The translations under genes were made by a program, and so were the position numbers. DNA of 29,278 bases. Origin: Syntrophorhabdus sp. PtaB.Bin184 (GTDB lineage Bacteria; Desulfobacterota; Syntrophorhabdia; Syntrophorhabdales; Syntrophorhabdaceae). Location of the stretch: the NCBI GenBank assembly GCA_002067555.1, contig MVQQ01000246.1, positions 1 through 29,278 of the forward strand, in the 5' to 3' direction. The notes below the pieces were generated by a model. It was not told the DNA's origin, ran no database searches, and was given only the letters and a program-made list of their open reading frames with translations. Within the stretch, counting starts at the first letter, position 1, and every line of letters starts with the position of its first letter. Below, one piece after another: positions 7,809 to 15,559 of the stretch.

Positions 7809-9064
7809 ACCCTTTCCCTCCCCGCCACACCGGGCACGGCCATGTCCACACCCAGGGCGCGGTCCTCTGTCACGACGCGTCGCGCCGGCCTGAGGAGGCG
7901 GGCCATCTCGTCCCGGTCCCCGTCCCTGACATAACGGTGCAGCGGCAGCGTGACAAGACGGTCGGCAACGAGACGGGCCGAGGGAAAGGCCATCCCGGCG
8001 AACCGGTGCGCTATCTGGGGGATCTCGTTTATCGGAGAGGGATACATCCGTGTTATCCCAAGACCCCTTTCCCGCGCTGTCGAACATATCATTTGCCCGC
8101 GCTCCCGGCTCTCCGTCATGAAGGGAAGCCTCAGGTAGCCGGCGGACAACGGGTCGCCCGCGATCCGGGCCGAGTCGAGCGCGCGCCACAGCATCCCCGC
8201 CTGCTCTCTCCGAACGGACGCGGCCGTTTCCAGACGGCGGCGCCAGGTCGCGCACAACCCGGCCTGCATGGGGGAGAACCTCATCACCGGGAACCGGGTA
8301 TCGAAGACGGTCCGGCCGAGATGGAGAAAGGGAAGGGACGCGGGCAGGGAATAGAGGCGGGGACGAATGAAGAGGTTCATCACCGCAACCTTGACATACT
8401 CCCGCGCCTGTCTCGCCTTGCCGGGCAGGGGAAGCGACGATAGCTCCCTGTCCACCGCGCGGCCTATGGCGTCGGAGTTGGTCACGATGATCCCGCCCGA
8501 CCCGCAGGTCACGGGTTTTCCCCTCCCCAGGCTGAAGAAACCGACATCTCCGATGGTCCCCAGCATTTTTCCGCCGCGCCTGACGCCCATTGCCTGGGCC
8601 GCGTCCTCAAGGACAAATACAGCCCTTTCCCTGCAAATGCCCATAATGCTCTCCATGGACGAGGGGATCCCAAAAAGATGGCTCGGTACGACGCAGAGCG
8701 TCTTCTCGTTGATGCTCTTCCCGAGGAGCGCGCCGTCGAAGTCGAACGACGAGGAGTCGACATCGCAGAGGGCGACCTCGAGCCCCGCACGAACGATGGC
8801 GGAGGGAACCGAAAAACATGTGTATGCGGGTATGAGGACCTCCGTCCTGTCGGGTCTAAGCGATCGCAGCGCACGGAGTATGACGTACAGGGCCGCCTTG
8901 CCGGACGAGGTGAACCAGGCGTGTCTCACACCAAAGTATCCCGTGATCTCCTCCTTGAGCCTTCTGAGGTATCTCTCCCCCACGAAGAAACCCTTGAGTC
9001 CCCTCCAGAGGTCCGCGAAGCCAAGGGGAGCGGCGGTCGGGGAGAGGGTTCGCCGGATCCTCAT
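7805..9064 (-). CDS. DegT/DnrJ/EryC1-family PLP-dependent aminotransferase
   Basis: The protein is 419 residues from the ATG at 9064; a longer frame to 9172 would overlap the FemAB gene and I consider it spurious. Family signatures are WFTSSGKAALYVIL near residue 50, IPAYTCFSVPSAI, the PLP-ring-binding Asp in VLEDAAQAMG (D154), and the Schiff-base Lys in FFSLGRGKPVTCGSGG (K183). Most members aminate keto-sugar nucleotides to make amino sugars. Homologues beside FemAB-type proteins in EPS loci have not, as far as I know, been biochemically defined, so the substrate is open. It overlaps the downstream GT2 gene by four bases, and a 41-bp gap separates it from the FemAB gene. Confidence 0.85.
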   Translation of the reverse strand: MRIRRTLSPTAAPLGFADLWRGLKGFFVGERYLRRLKEEITGYFGVRHAWFTSSGKAALYVILRALRSLRPDRTEVLIPAYTCFSVPSAIVRAGLEVALCDVDSSSFDFDGALLGKSINEKTLCVVPSHLFGIPSSMESIMGICRERAVFVLEDAAQAMGVRRGGKMLGTIGDVGFFSLGRGKPVTCGSGGIIVTNSDAIGRAVDRELSSLPLPGKARQAREYVKVAVMNLFIRPRLYSLPASLPFLHLGRTVFDTRFPVMRFSPMQAGLCATWRRRLETAASVRREQAGMLWRALDSARIAGDPLSAGYLRLPFMTESRERGQMICSTARERGLGITRMYPSPINEIPQIAHRFAGMAFPSARLVADRLVTLPLHRYVRDGDRDEMARLLRPARRVVTEDRALGVDMAVPGVAGRERV

Positions 9065-9105
9065 CGGCCGTGTCTTCCGTGGCAGGGATCGTTCGTCATG
9101 GTATC

Positions 9106-10140
9106 CTAGGGAAGGTTTTTCACGAGAGGCGGACCTATGAGCCGCGTCAGCCCCAGGGGAAGATGCTGCCATATCCTAATCGCCAATCCATACTTCGGGT
9201 TGTGCGGATTGATCTCGGGCATAGGCCCGCCGTTTTTCACCCAGTAATGCCAGTACAGCTGTGCGGGCTTGGCGCCCCACTGTTCCTTGAATCTGTACGT
9301 CCCTTCGCCGGGCGTCGAGCGACCGAAATCGAAGACCCTGTATCCCCGGTCACACGCAAATCCCAGCACCGTTGAGTACAGGAGCATGTTCGGCCCATAC
9401 CGGTTGTAGTCCTTGAGAGACGACGCCCAGGGTATCTCCAGCGTATCCTTGAATCCGACGATCATCCCCGAGGCAACGGGCATTCCCTCCCTGGTGTACA
9501 CCGTGCATATCCGGGCCACGTCAGGGAACCTTTCGAGTATGGTACGGAAGAACCTCCTGGAATAGACCGGCGTCCCCAGGTCCCGCATGTTCCGCGAGAA
9601 AACAAGATGGAAACTCCCGAGCTCTTCTTCCCCGCCCATGCGGGCCACCATCCCCTCCTTTACCGCTCTTCGCACCTGGCTCCTCAGTTTCGAAGGAAAA
9701 GAGGCGTTGAGCTCCTCCTTCGTCCCGGGAAGCGCGAGCCTCATGGACACCTTTGATGTCTTTACGGGAACCCCGGGGAGGAGGTTCTCGGAATGCCTCA
9801 GTTCCAGGTGAGCGATGTCCTGTCTCCGGGCAAAGTACACTGCTTCTTCGAAAAGACCGTCACGGACGCGGTCGTTATCGGCGCATATGCCGCCGTAGTT
9901 AAAAAAGGGCAAGGAGACCGCGAAGCTGCCGAAAAGCAGACTATTCAAATGGACCAGGGGCAGTATCCCATCGATCTCGCCCGCCTTGTCCCTCGACACA
10001 AGGTAGAAGGTCTTGTGCCCGAAGCTTTTCTCGATGACGTCCTTCCAGCCGATGAGGTGATAGCAGCTCCCACGGCTGTGGTCCATTACGTAGCGGTCCC
10101 AGTCGTCACGGTCAGCTTCGTTGTAAGGACAAATGGTCAT
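9106..10140 (-). CDS. FemAB-family protein of the XrtA/PEP-CTERM-associated type
   Basis: This 344-residue protein has the double GNAT fold of FemAB/FmhB proteins. Recognisable parts are the N-terminal SCYHLIGWKDVIEKSFGH, PSKLRSQVRRAVKEG mid-protein, and the C-terminal FDFGRSTPGEGTYRFKEQWG followed by a Tyr/Trp-rich strand. These features match the FemAB-related family associated with XrtA-type EPS loci. Classical FemAB enzymes move amino acids from aminoacyl-tRNA onto cell-wall precursors; the EPS-associated group is uncharacterised. The ATG at 10140 follows GAGGAGAGAC. Its neighbours are a GNAT enzyme upstream and the DegT aminotransferase downstream, which suggests a polymer-tailoring role (inference). 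Confidence 0.87.
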   Translation of the reverse strand: MTICPYNEADRDDWDRYVMDHSRGSCYHLIGWKDVIEKSFGHKTFYLVSRDKAGEIDGILPLVHLNSLLFGSFAVSLPFFNYGGICADNDRVRDGLFEEAVYFARRQDIAHLELRHSENLLPGVPVKTSKVSMRLALPGTKEELNASFPSKLRSQVRRAVKEGMVARMGGEEELGSFHLVFSRNMRDLGTPVYSRRFFRTILERFPDVARICTVYTREGMPVASGMIVGFKDTLEIPWASSLKDYNRYGPNMLLYSTVLGFACDRGYRVFDFGRSTPGEGTYRFKEQWGAKPAQLYWHYWVKNGGPMPEINPHNPKYGLAIRIWQHLPLGLTRLIGPPLVKNLP

Positions 10141-10180
10141 GTCTCTCCTCGGGACGTCTCACGAGGTACGCTATGCGCCC

Positions 10181-11221
10181 TCAGATCACGTCCGTGTCTC
10201 CATAGGCAATGTTCCAGCTGTCGGGCAGAAGAAAGATTTTTTCAAGGTCCGGGTCCGAGAAGACCCGCCCCCCGAACACGAGGGGCGAGAAAGGAATGCT
10301 CCTGAATCCGCAGGAAGTGAAGACGAAGCGAAAGAAACCGGCGTCATGTCCGTAGAACTCTATCTTCTGCGCCGGTGAGCGCTCGTAATAATTGACGACA
10401 TGGTCCAACAACAAGATGGATGGCACTTCGTCGTTGTCCCTGTGGATAAGGTCGCAGACGGCGATGGTATTGCCACAATCCCGCGTTATCACCAAGGCCC
10501 GGGGTATCCCCCCTGTTCTGCCCGTGTGGAAGAGATAGGTAACGCCCGGATGGCTTTCGTACCGCCATCTGAGGTACTCGAGGTCCTTCCACAAGGCAAG
10601 GACCTCGTATGTCCTCTTGTTCCGCAAGAGATCCTCCAGGCCATCGGGCAGCGAAGAAGACACGCTTATTTCAAAGTCCCCGTGGTGGCGCAGCCTTCGC
10701 GCGCCCATCCGCAAGGCCGATGAGACCCCGCCCAGACATTTGAACACCCGGTCAGGACCGGAACCCCAGACCTTCTCGAAACCGATCCGGAGGAAGAAAT
10801 AACTGAGATTCACGATCTTGCACCATCCCGCATACCGCACAAGCCCGGGATAGGACAGTCTGTTGGGAACACCGTACGTCGCCTTGAGGCCGTCGGCCGC
10901 GGTGAGCTGATAACAATAGTCCATCAGGCGGGCACAATACCCGTTCCGGCGCATGCCGGAGCGTACCATCGCGTCGCCCGACTGGCCAGCCTCGATGCGC
11001 CGCCCTCTCAGGCACAGGTCCCCCCGCGCCACAGCGTAATGCGCGACGATCTCATCTCCCGTAACACCCACGACGGGCCATCCGCCGCCCCAGGGGTTGT
11101 CATTGTATTGCCAGTACCATTCCTCGGCCGTCCTGTTCCTACCGAAGACCTCCGCGAAGAGTTTCAGAATGCCGGGCTCGTCGCCGACAGCATACCGTCT
11201 TATGGACAGGTGCTGATCCAT
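10181..11221 (-). CDS. GNAT-family acyltransferase
   Basis: In this 346-residue protein the first ~150 residues form a GNAT domain: LSIRRYAVGDEPGILKLFAEVFG, WYWQYNDNPWGGG, a core strand with IVAHYAVARGDL, and the acyl-CoA loop GMRRNGYCARLMDYCYQ. The remaining ~190 residues include an EYLRWRYESHPG segment and a second GNAT-like half, as often seen in EPS-locus acyltransferases. It starts two bases after the stop of the deacetylase gene, with AGGAAGGA as ribosome-binding site. It probably acetylates or otherwise acylates an amino sugar or an amino-acid substituent; the donor and acceptor are not evident. Confidence 0.75.
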   Translation of the reverse strand: MDQHLSIRRYAVGDEPGILKLFAEVFGRNRTAEEWYWQYNDNPWGGGWPVVGVTGDEIVAHYAVARGDLCLRGRRIEAGQSGDAMVRSGMRRNGYCARLMDYCYQLTAADGLKATYGVPNRLSYPGLVRYAGWCKIVNLSYFFLRIGFEKVWGSGPDRVFKCLGGVSSALRMGARRLRHHGDFEISVSSSLPDGLEDLLRNKRTYEVLALWKDLEYLRWRYESHPGVTYLFHTGRTGGIPRALVITRDCGNTIAVCDLIHRDNDEVPSILLLDHVVNYYERSPAQKIEFYGHDAGFFRFVFTSCGFRSIPFSPLVFGGRVFSDPDLEKIFLLPDSWNIAYGDTDVI

Positions 11222-11223
11222 TG

Positions 11224-12186
11224 TCAGTAATCCTTCCTCGTGTCTTGCAGCGCAATGAACTTCCAGCCGGCGTCCCGCGCGTGCTGGAGAAACATCCTGA
11301 TCTTGAGCAGGAATCTCTGAAGGTCCTTTTCATCCCGCACAAAAGGACTCTTGCCGGGAAGAAGGGACGTCGAATGAAAATACATGTTGAGGAACAACGT
11401 CCCCTGGCGCACCAGACGCTCGGCAAGCAGGAGCATGTCCTCTCCCGAACTGAATTCGGGGGAAAGCCAGCGAAGATTGATGATGCGGCTCCGCTCCAGC
11501 AGACCTATGCCCTTCAGACGTGTGGCAAGATCGCTTTTCATGATGTACCTGAACACCTTTCGGCAAAACTCAGCGTTGCTCTGGAAAAAACCCGTCGTCG
11601 GCGGCGCCTCCAGAAGGTCGCCGTCCTCCGTCGGTACAAGGATGCTCACGGGACTCAATCGGTACGGGTGCCTCGGAGCGTCAAAGAAATCCGGCCCTCC
11701 ATAGACCGACCAATCGACAAGAGGGATAACGGAACTGTCCACCCTGTAGCCCAGGTCCTGAATGCTTCGCGCGACGGCGGGACCGAAGCCCCACCTGCCG
11801 GCGCGGAAACTGACAGGCGTCACCCCGAACCGGGCCACAAAAGCCTTATGGAGGTTCTCCATCTTGCTCCTGACAACACCATCCTCGAGATTGCACAACA
11901 TGGTGGCCCTTTCACTCGCATCACCCCCGTATGGCGGCGTGTTCCAGGGATGGCAGTGGGTTCCCAGTTCACACCTGCCTTTCTCCAGAATGCCTTGAAG
12001 CAGACGGCTCGCATGGGCGTCGATTACGACGGGGTAATCCACGAGGTATGTTGGAATGGCGTCGTACCGGTCGAAGATGTCCTGCGCCAGCGGAATGGAG
12101 TCTATGTTCTCCACGGGACAGGGAGCCGGCACGTATTCGCTCCAGAGGTCTTCCTCAGTATCTATGGTAATGGCAACCTTAACCAT
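11224..12186 (-). CDS. NodB-fold polysaccharide deacetylase-like protein
   Basis: This 320-residue protein shows NodB-type motifs: VAITIDTEEDLW with the likely metal-binding or base Asp at D9, ELGTHCHPWNTPP with the metal His pair H77 and H79, and VSFRAGRWGFG in place of the usual RxPY motif. LNMYFHSTSLLPG near the C-terminus supplies the final His. The family removes N- or O-acetyl groups from glycans. It has no signal peptide or membrane anchor, like the second deacetylase immediately upstream. Two different deacetylases in one locus suggest two distinct sites or steps of de-acetylation. The intergenic spacing is 50 bp upstream and 2 bp downstream. Confidence 0.8.
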   Translation of the reverse strand: MVKVAITIDTEEDLWSEYVPAPCPVENIDSIPLAQDIFDRYDAIPTYLVDYPVVIDAHASRLLQGILEKGRCELGTHCHPWNTPPYGGDASERATMLCNLEDGVVRSKMENLHKAFVARFGVTPVSFRAGRWGFGPAVARSIQDLGYRVDSSVIPLVDWSVYGGPDFFDAPRHPYRLSPVSILVPTEDGDLLEAPPTTGFFQSNAEFCRKVFRYIMKSDLATRLKGIGLLERSRIINLRWLSPEFSSGEDMLLLAERLVRQGTLFLNMYFHSTSLLPGKSPFVRDEKDLQRFLLKIRMFLQHARDAGWKFIALQDTRKDY

Positions 12187-12236
12187 GTCACTTCAATGAG
12201 ATATGCCTGCCGCGGTACCCTTTATTCCTCACGGCG

Positions 12237-13163
12237 TCAAATGCTTCCGGCTGCTTCCCGGAGGTGCCGCGGTCCATGTTCTTCACAGGGCCTTTTGCCC
12301 AAGCCGACACCCAGGTATCGGGAGCATGAAATGAACCGGTTTTCCCGAAAGGTGAAGAGAAAATGTTTCAGCCGGTCGAGGGTTCTGTCGAGATTGAGGT
12401 AATGCCTGAAGGCGCTGACCCATCCTATTCCGGAGGTCTGCCGGGGCTGCTCCGGGTCCACCTCCCAGGGATGACAGTAGAAGACATATTTTCCTTCCCT
12501 TTGGAGGATGCGGGCAACTCCGCACTCAAAGAGGGCCATTGGCCAGAGCCTGAAATAGCCGCCGCCTGCCCACGGGACGGTCCGCCCCATGACCGTGAGG
12601 TTACTCACCGGCAGCTCCACGATGCCGCTGTCCGCCACGAGATGCCCGTCGGCACCCCACCGGAGGCCTTCCGCCCGTCCGTACCGGTTGTTAAGTCCGA
12701 AACTGTTGTAGCTTGAATCGTAGGCAAAGCCAAGCTCCGCGAGGATGTCCGTCAGTTCCTTCGTGATGGAGAAGTTCGGCGCCCGGTAACCCGCAGGGAC
12801 CTCTCCGGTGATATCCCCGAGTACCGACCTGCTCATCTCGATGTCCCCGCGAAGGGCCGTGTCCGTGAGGTCCCGGCACAACCGGTGGGAGTAGCCGTGT
12901 GAGGCTATCTCGTGCCCGGCACGCGCTACCTCCCGGACAAGCCCCCGGCAGCGCTCGGCCACCCAACCGAGAACAAAGAACGTCGCCTCCACATGGCAGG
13001 CGTCGAAAAGTTCGAGAAGCATGTGCACGTTTCTTTCGACGCGCAGCTCGCAGGAGTCCCACGTTCCCGGGGGGAAGAGTGGGCGAAGGTTCTCAACCTG
13101 GAACCAGTCCTCGAGATCGACGGTGACCATTACGGCCTTTGGCTCGTTCTGTCGTGAGTCCAT
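12237..13163 (-). CDS. XrtA-type polysaccharide deacetylase with DUF3473 tail
   Basis: The protein is 308 residues from the ATG at 13163, which lies five bases after the stop of the sugar transferase gene and has AGG just before it. NodB motifs are VTVDLEDWF (D16, D19), EIASHGYSHRL with the metal His residues at 89 and 93, and GYRAPNFSI near 126-133. The C-terminal part, with WAGGGYFRLWP, FYCHPWEVDPEQPR and FRHYLNL, is the DUF3473 signature. This arrangement is characteristic of deacetylases found in XrtA/PEP-CTERM EPS loci. It probably de-N-acetylates the EPS or its precursor. The reading frame continues upstream of 13163, but that extension lies within the neighbouring gene. Confidence 0.9.
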   Translation of the reverse strand: MDSRQNEPKAVMVTVDLEDWFQVENLRPLFPPGTWDSCELRVERNVHMLLELFDACHVEATFFVLGWVAERCRGLVREVARAGHEIASHGYSHRLCRDLTDTALRGDIEMSRSVLGDITGEVPAGYRAPNFSITKELTDILAELGFAYDSSYNSFGLNNRYGRAEGLRWGADGHLVADSGIVELPVSNLTVMGRTVPWAGGGYFRLWPMALFECGVARILQREGKYVFYCHPWEVDPEQPRQTSGIGWVSAFRHYLNLDRTLDRLKHFLFTFRENRFISCSRYLGVGLGKRPCEEHGPRHLREAAGSI

Positions 13164-13168
13164 AATAC

Positions 13169-14698
13169 CTATCGCGATCCGTCCTTCAGGAGGACCACAC
13201 CGACGGTGCGCAGTAGAATCTTGAGGTCCAGGAAGACGGACATGTTCTTGACATAGTAAAGATCGTATTCGAGTTTGATATGCGCGTCCTCGACTGACGC
13301 CCCGTACCGGTAGTTTATCTGTGCCCATCCCGTCAGACCGGGCTTCACGGTGTGACGCACATAGTAATAGGGCAGAGCGTCTTCGAGGGTATCGACGAAC
13401 TCGGGCCGCTCCGGCCGAGGTCCCACGAGGCTCATATCCCCCTTGAAAATGTTCCAGATCTGGGGGAGCTCATCGATGTGAGTGAGGCGCAGGAGTTTGC
13501 CCACCCGTGTGACCCGTGGGTCCTTCTCTGCTGCCCATCGCGCGCCGGCCTTCTCGGACCCGGACTCCATGGACCGGAACTTGTAGATCGTGAACACCTG
13601 CCTGTCCTTTCCCACCCTTTGCTGGGTGTAGAAGACGGGGCCGGGAGAATCGAGCTTGATGGCAATGACGGCAACAGCAATAACGGGACTCATGAAGAAA
13701 AGGATGATCCCCGACGCGAGAAAATCGATGAGGCGCTTGAGCTTCTGGGCGTAGTCGGCGCGGAGGAGATAGAAGCCCTCCGCAAAGAGAAGCCACTGGT
13801 CGGCGATGCCGCGCACCGGGATCCGACCCGTCAGAGCCTCGTAGACATCGGCCATGTCGCGCACATCGATCCCCTTGAGACGGGCGTCGAGTATGGTGCG
13901 TATCAATCTCACGGACCGGTTCTTCGGTATCGCAAGGATGACCGTATGAGCCCCCGTACCTGCCGCGATCTCGAGAAGCTGGTCGCTCCTGCCCATGACG
14001 GCCGGGTATCTGTCGGGGTCGATCTCCTCAAGGTTGTCGTCGAGGAACCCCTTCACTTCGTACGGCGACAGCGGTGACTTGAGCAATCTGCAGATGGTCC
14101 TGCCGCAAAACCCGGCCCCGAGTATCAGTGTCGGGACCTTCGGGCCCGTCTTCTGGAAAACGATCCCGTAGCTCCAGCGCCAGAGATTGAGGAGGTACCA
14201 GGCGAGAGAAGCCTCGATGACCATGACGCCCCTGCCATAGGGGCCTAAGGGGACAGCGTAGAAGACGCAGACGGCAAGCAAGGTCCCGAGGGCCACCGCT
14301 ATGGCGCTGCGAAAGGTCGTCTCCCAGGAACGGAATACGCGCTCCACATTGTAGAGGTCGAAGATATAGAGGGCCAGCGGGTATAACACGAGGGTGGAGA
14401 TGGGTCCAATGGAATAGTGGAGAAGGGCCCTGCCCCCGAAACCCACCCTGAGCCCGACGGCCGCGATGATGGCCAGCGAGATGAGAACGACATCGCCGAG
14501 AAGCAAAAGCCAGCGGTACCGGGGAAACCCCAGCGGCACCTCCGCATCGGCCTGCGGTCTCCTCTCGTCCTGTCCGTCCTCTACGGCGGCTTCAAGAGGG
14601 TCCGGGCCGCGGCGTATCTCTACCCGGCCCGCAGGAAGGTATCCCTGGACCGGCAGGTGGCAGAGACCCTCGGTTTCTGGGTGCAGGTATTTTTCCAT
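13169..14698 (-). CDS. Polyprenyl-phosphate sugar-1-phosphate transferase
   Basis: This 509-residue protein is the initiating glycosyl transferase of the EPS pathway. After an unusual ~55-residue charged N-terminal extension there are four or so membrane helices from residue ~60. A CoA-binding-like Rossmann domain (TLILGAGFCGRTICRLL) follows, then a re-entrant hydrophobic segment (DFLASGIILFFMSPVIAVAV) and the bacterial sugar transferase core. The core shows SPGPVFYTQQRVG, TIYKFRSM, THIDELPQIWNIFKGDMSLV and GPRPERPEF. It corresponds to the TIGR03013-like subgroup linked to XrtA loci. It should transfer a sugar-1-phosphate from a UDP-sugar to undecaprenyl phosphate at the inner membrane. The ATG at 14698 lies 22 bp after the CpsD-like gene. 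Confidence 0.92.
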   Translation of the reverse strand: MEKYLHPETEGLCHLPVQGYLPAGRVEIRRGPDPLEAAVEDGQDERRPQADAEVPLGFPRYRWLLLLGDVVLISLAIIAAVGLRVGFGGRALLHYSIGPISTLVLYPLALYIFDLYNVERVFRSWETTFRSAIAVALGTLLAVCVFYAVPLGPYGRGVMVIEASLAWYLLNLWRWSYGIVFQKTGPKVPTLILGAGFCGRTICRLLKSPLSPYEVKGFLDDNLEEIDPDRYPAVMGRSDQLLEIAAGTGAHTVILAIPKNRSVRLIRTILDARLKGIDVRDMADVYEALTGRIPVRGIADQWLLFAEGFYLLRADYAQKLKRLIDFLASGIILFFMSPVIAVAVIAIKLDSPGPVFYTQQRVGKDRQVFTIYKFRSMESGSEKAGARWAAEKDPRVTRVGKLLRLTHIDELPQIWNIFKGDMSLVGPRPERPEFVDTLEDALPYYYVRHTVKPGLTGWAQINYRYGASVEDAHIKLEYDLYYVKNMSVFLDLKILLRTVGVVLLKDGSR

Positions 14699-14720
14699 GT
14701 TTCTTCCCTGTTCCTCCCCG

Positions 14721-15461
14721 TTACAGGTAGTTGTAGATGCACTGGGGAATGTAGTGCTGCTGCTTGTTGAAGACGACGCCGAGAACGGTCCCGCCGTTCT
14801 TGATTACCTTTTCCTTCACGCTCAGCGCCACCTGCCACCGTGTCTTCTCCGCCTCCACCACGATGATCACCCCGTCGACAAGAGGGATGATCGAGGGCCC
14901 GCTCGTATACATCATCGCCGGCGGGAAATCCACCACGATGAGCTCGAACCTCTCCTTGAGAAAATCCCAGAACCCCCCGCCGTTGCCGAAGTCGATCACC
15001 TGCGGCCGCGTCGGGTCGGACAGGCGAAATAGGGGCAGTATGCACAGACTGGTCCCGTCCACCGGGCACAGGGCCTTCTCGATCTGCCCTGCCGCGAGGC
15101 TTGCGTCGAGCTTGAGGTCGGGGTCCATTTCCGGATAGACAAGTCCATTGTAGCTTCCATCGCAGTCAACGAGTACGACCTCTTTCTCCATCCGCGACGC
15201 CACGGTCTTCGAGAACTCCCGGGCGATCGTGGAAGTCCCCTCGCTTGAACGGGACCCCACAAAAAGGACGGAACGATGCCCCTTGCCCGGGAGGGCCGCG
15301 GTGATCGTCTGATAGAGGGTGCTCATCTCAAGCTCCATGCCCGCCCTGCTGCCGTTCGTCCCCTCGACACGCGGGACGACCGCCGGGGGGGAAGGCTCGG
15401 GCTCAAGGGGTACCCCCTCCGCTTCCCGATAATTCTCCAATGCGTCATAGATCCTGCTCAT
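14721..15461 (-). CDS. CpsD/CapB-like EPS ATPase with a degenerate P-loop
   Basis: This 246-residue protein resembles the cytoplasmic kinase half of bacterial tyrosine autokinases (CpsD, Wzc C-terminus). The Walker A region at residues 69-78 reads GSRSSEGTST, so T76 stands where the nucleotide-binding Lys of GKS/T is expected. Walker A' is VVLVDCDG at 95-102 and Walker B is LIVVDFPP at 174-181. The C-terminal tail holds three tyrosines (Y237, Y243, Y245) in HYIPQCIYNYL, a small version of the autophosphorylated Tyr cluster. An ideal AAAGGAGG precedes the ATG. It should partner the GumC-like membrane protein, encoded two genes upstream, in chain-length control, but its kinase activity is doubtful. 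Confidence 0.85.
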   Translation of the reverse strand: MSRIYDALENYREAEGVPLEPEPSPPAVVPRVEGTNGSRAGMELEMSTLYQTITAALPGKGHRSVLFVGSRSSEGTSTIAREFSKTVASRMEKEVVLVDCDGSYNGLVYPEMDPDLKLDASLAAGQIEKALCPVDGTSLCILPLFRLSDPTRPQVIDFGNGGGFWDFLKERFELIVVDFPPAMMYTSGPSIIPLVDGVIIVVEAEKTRWQVALSVKEKVIKNGGTVLGVVFNKQQHYIPQCIYNYL

Positions 15462-15559
15462 TTTGCCTCCTTTACGGGACGGGTCTTCTCACCATCCCTG
15501 ATACCTCTTCCATTGCTCGCCGCGGAAACATCCTCACCCGGGAACGGAAAAAGCGGGGG

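Noticed and set aside
7809..8255. N-terminal extension of the GT2 protein by 149 residues
   Set aside because: The extension lies wholly inside the DegT gene, is Arg/Gly/Pro-rich and non-homologous; the GTG at 7808 with a good ribosome-binding site and GTGA overlap is the natural start.
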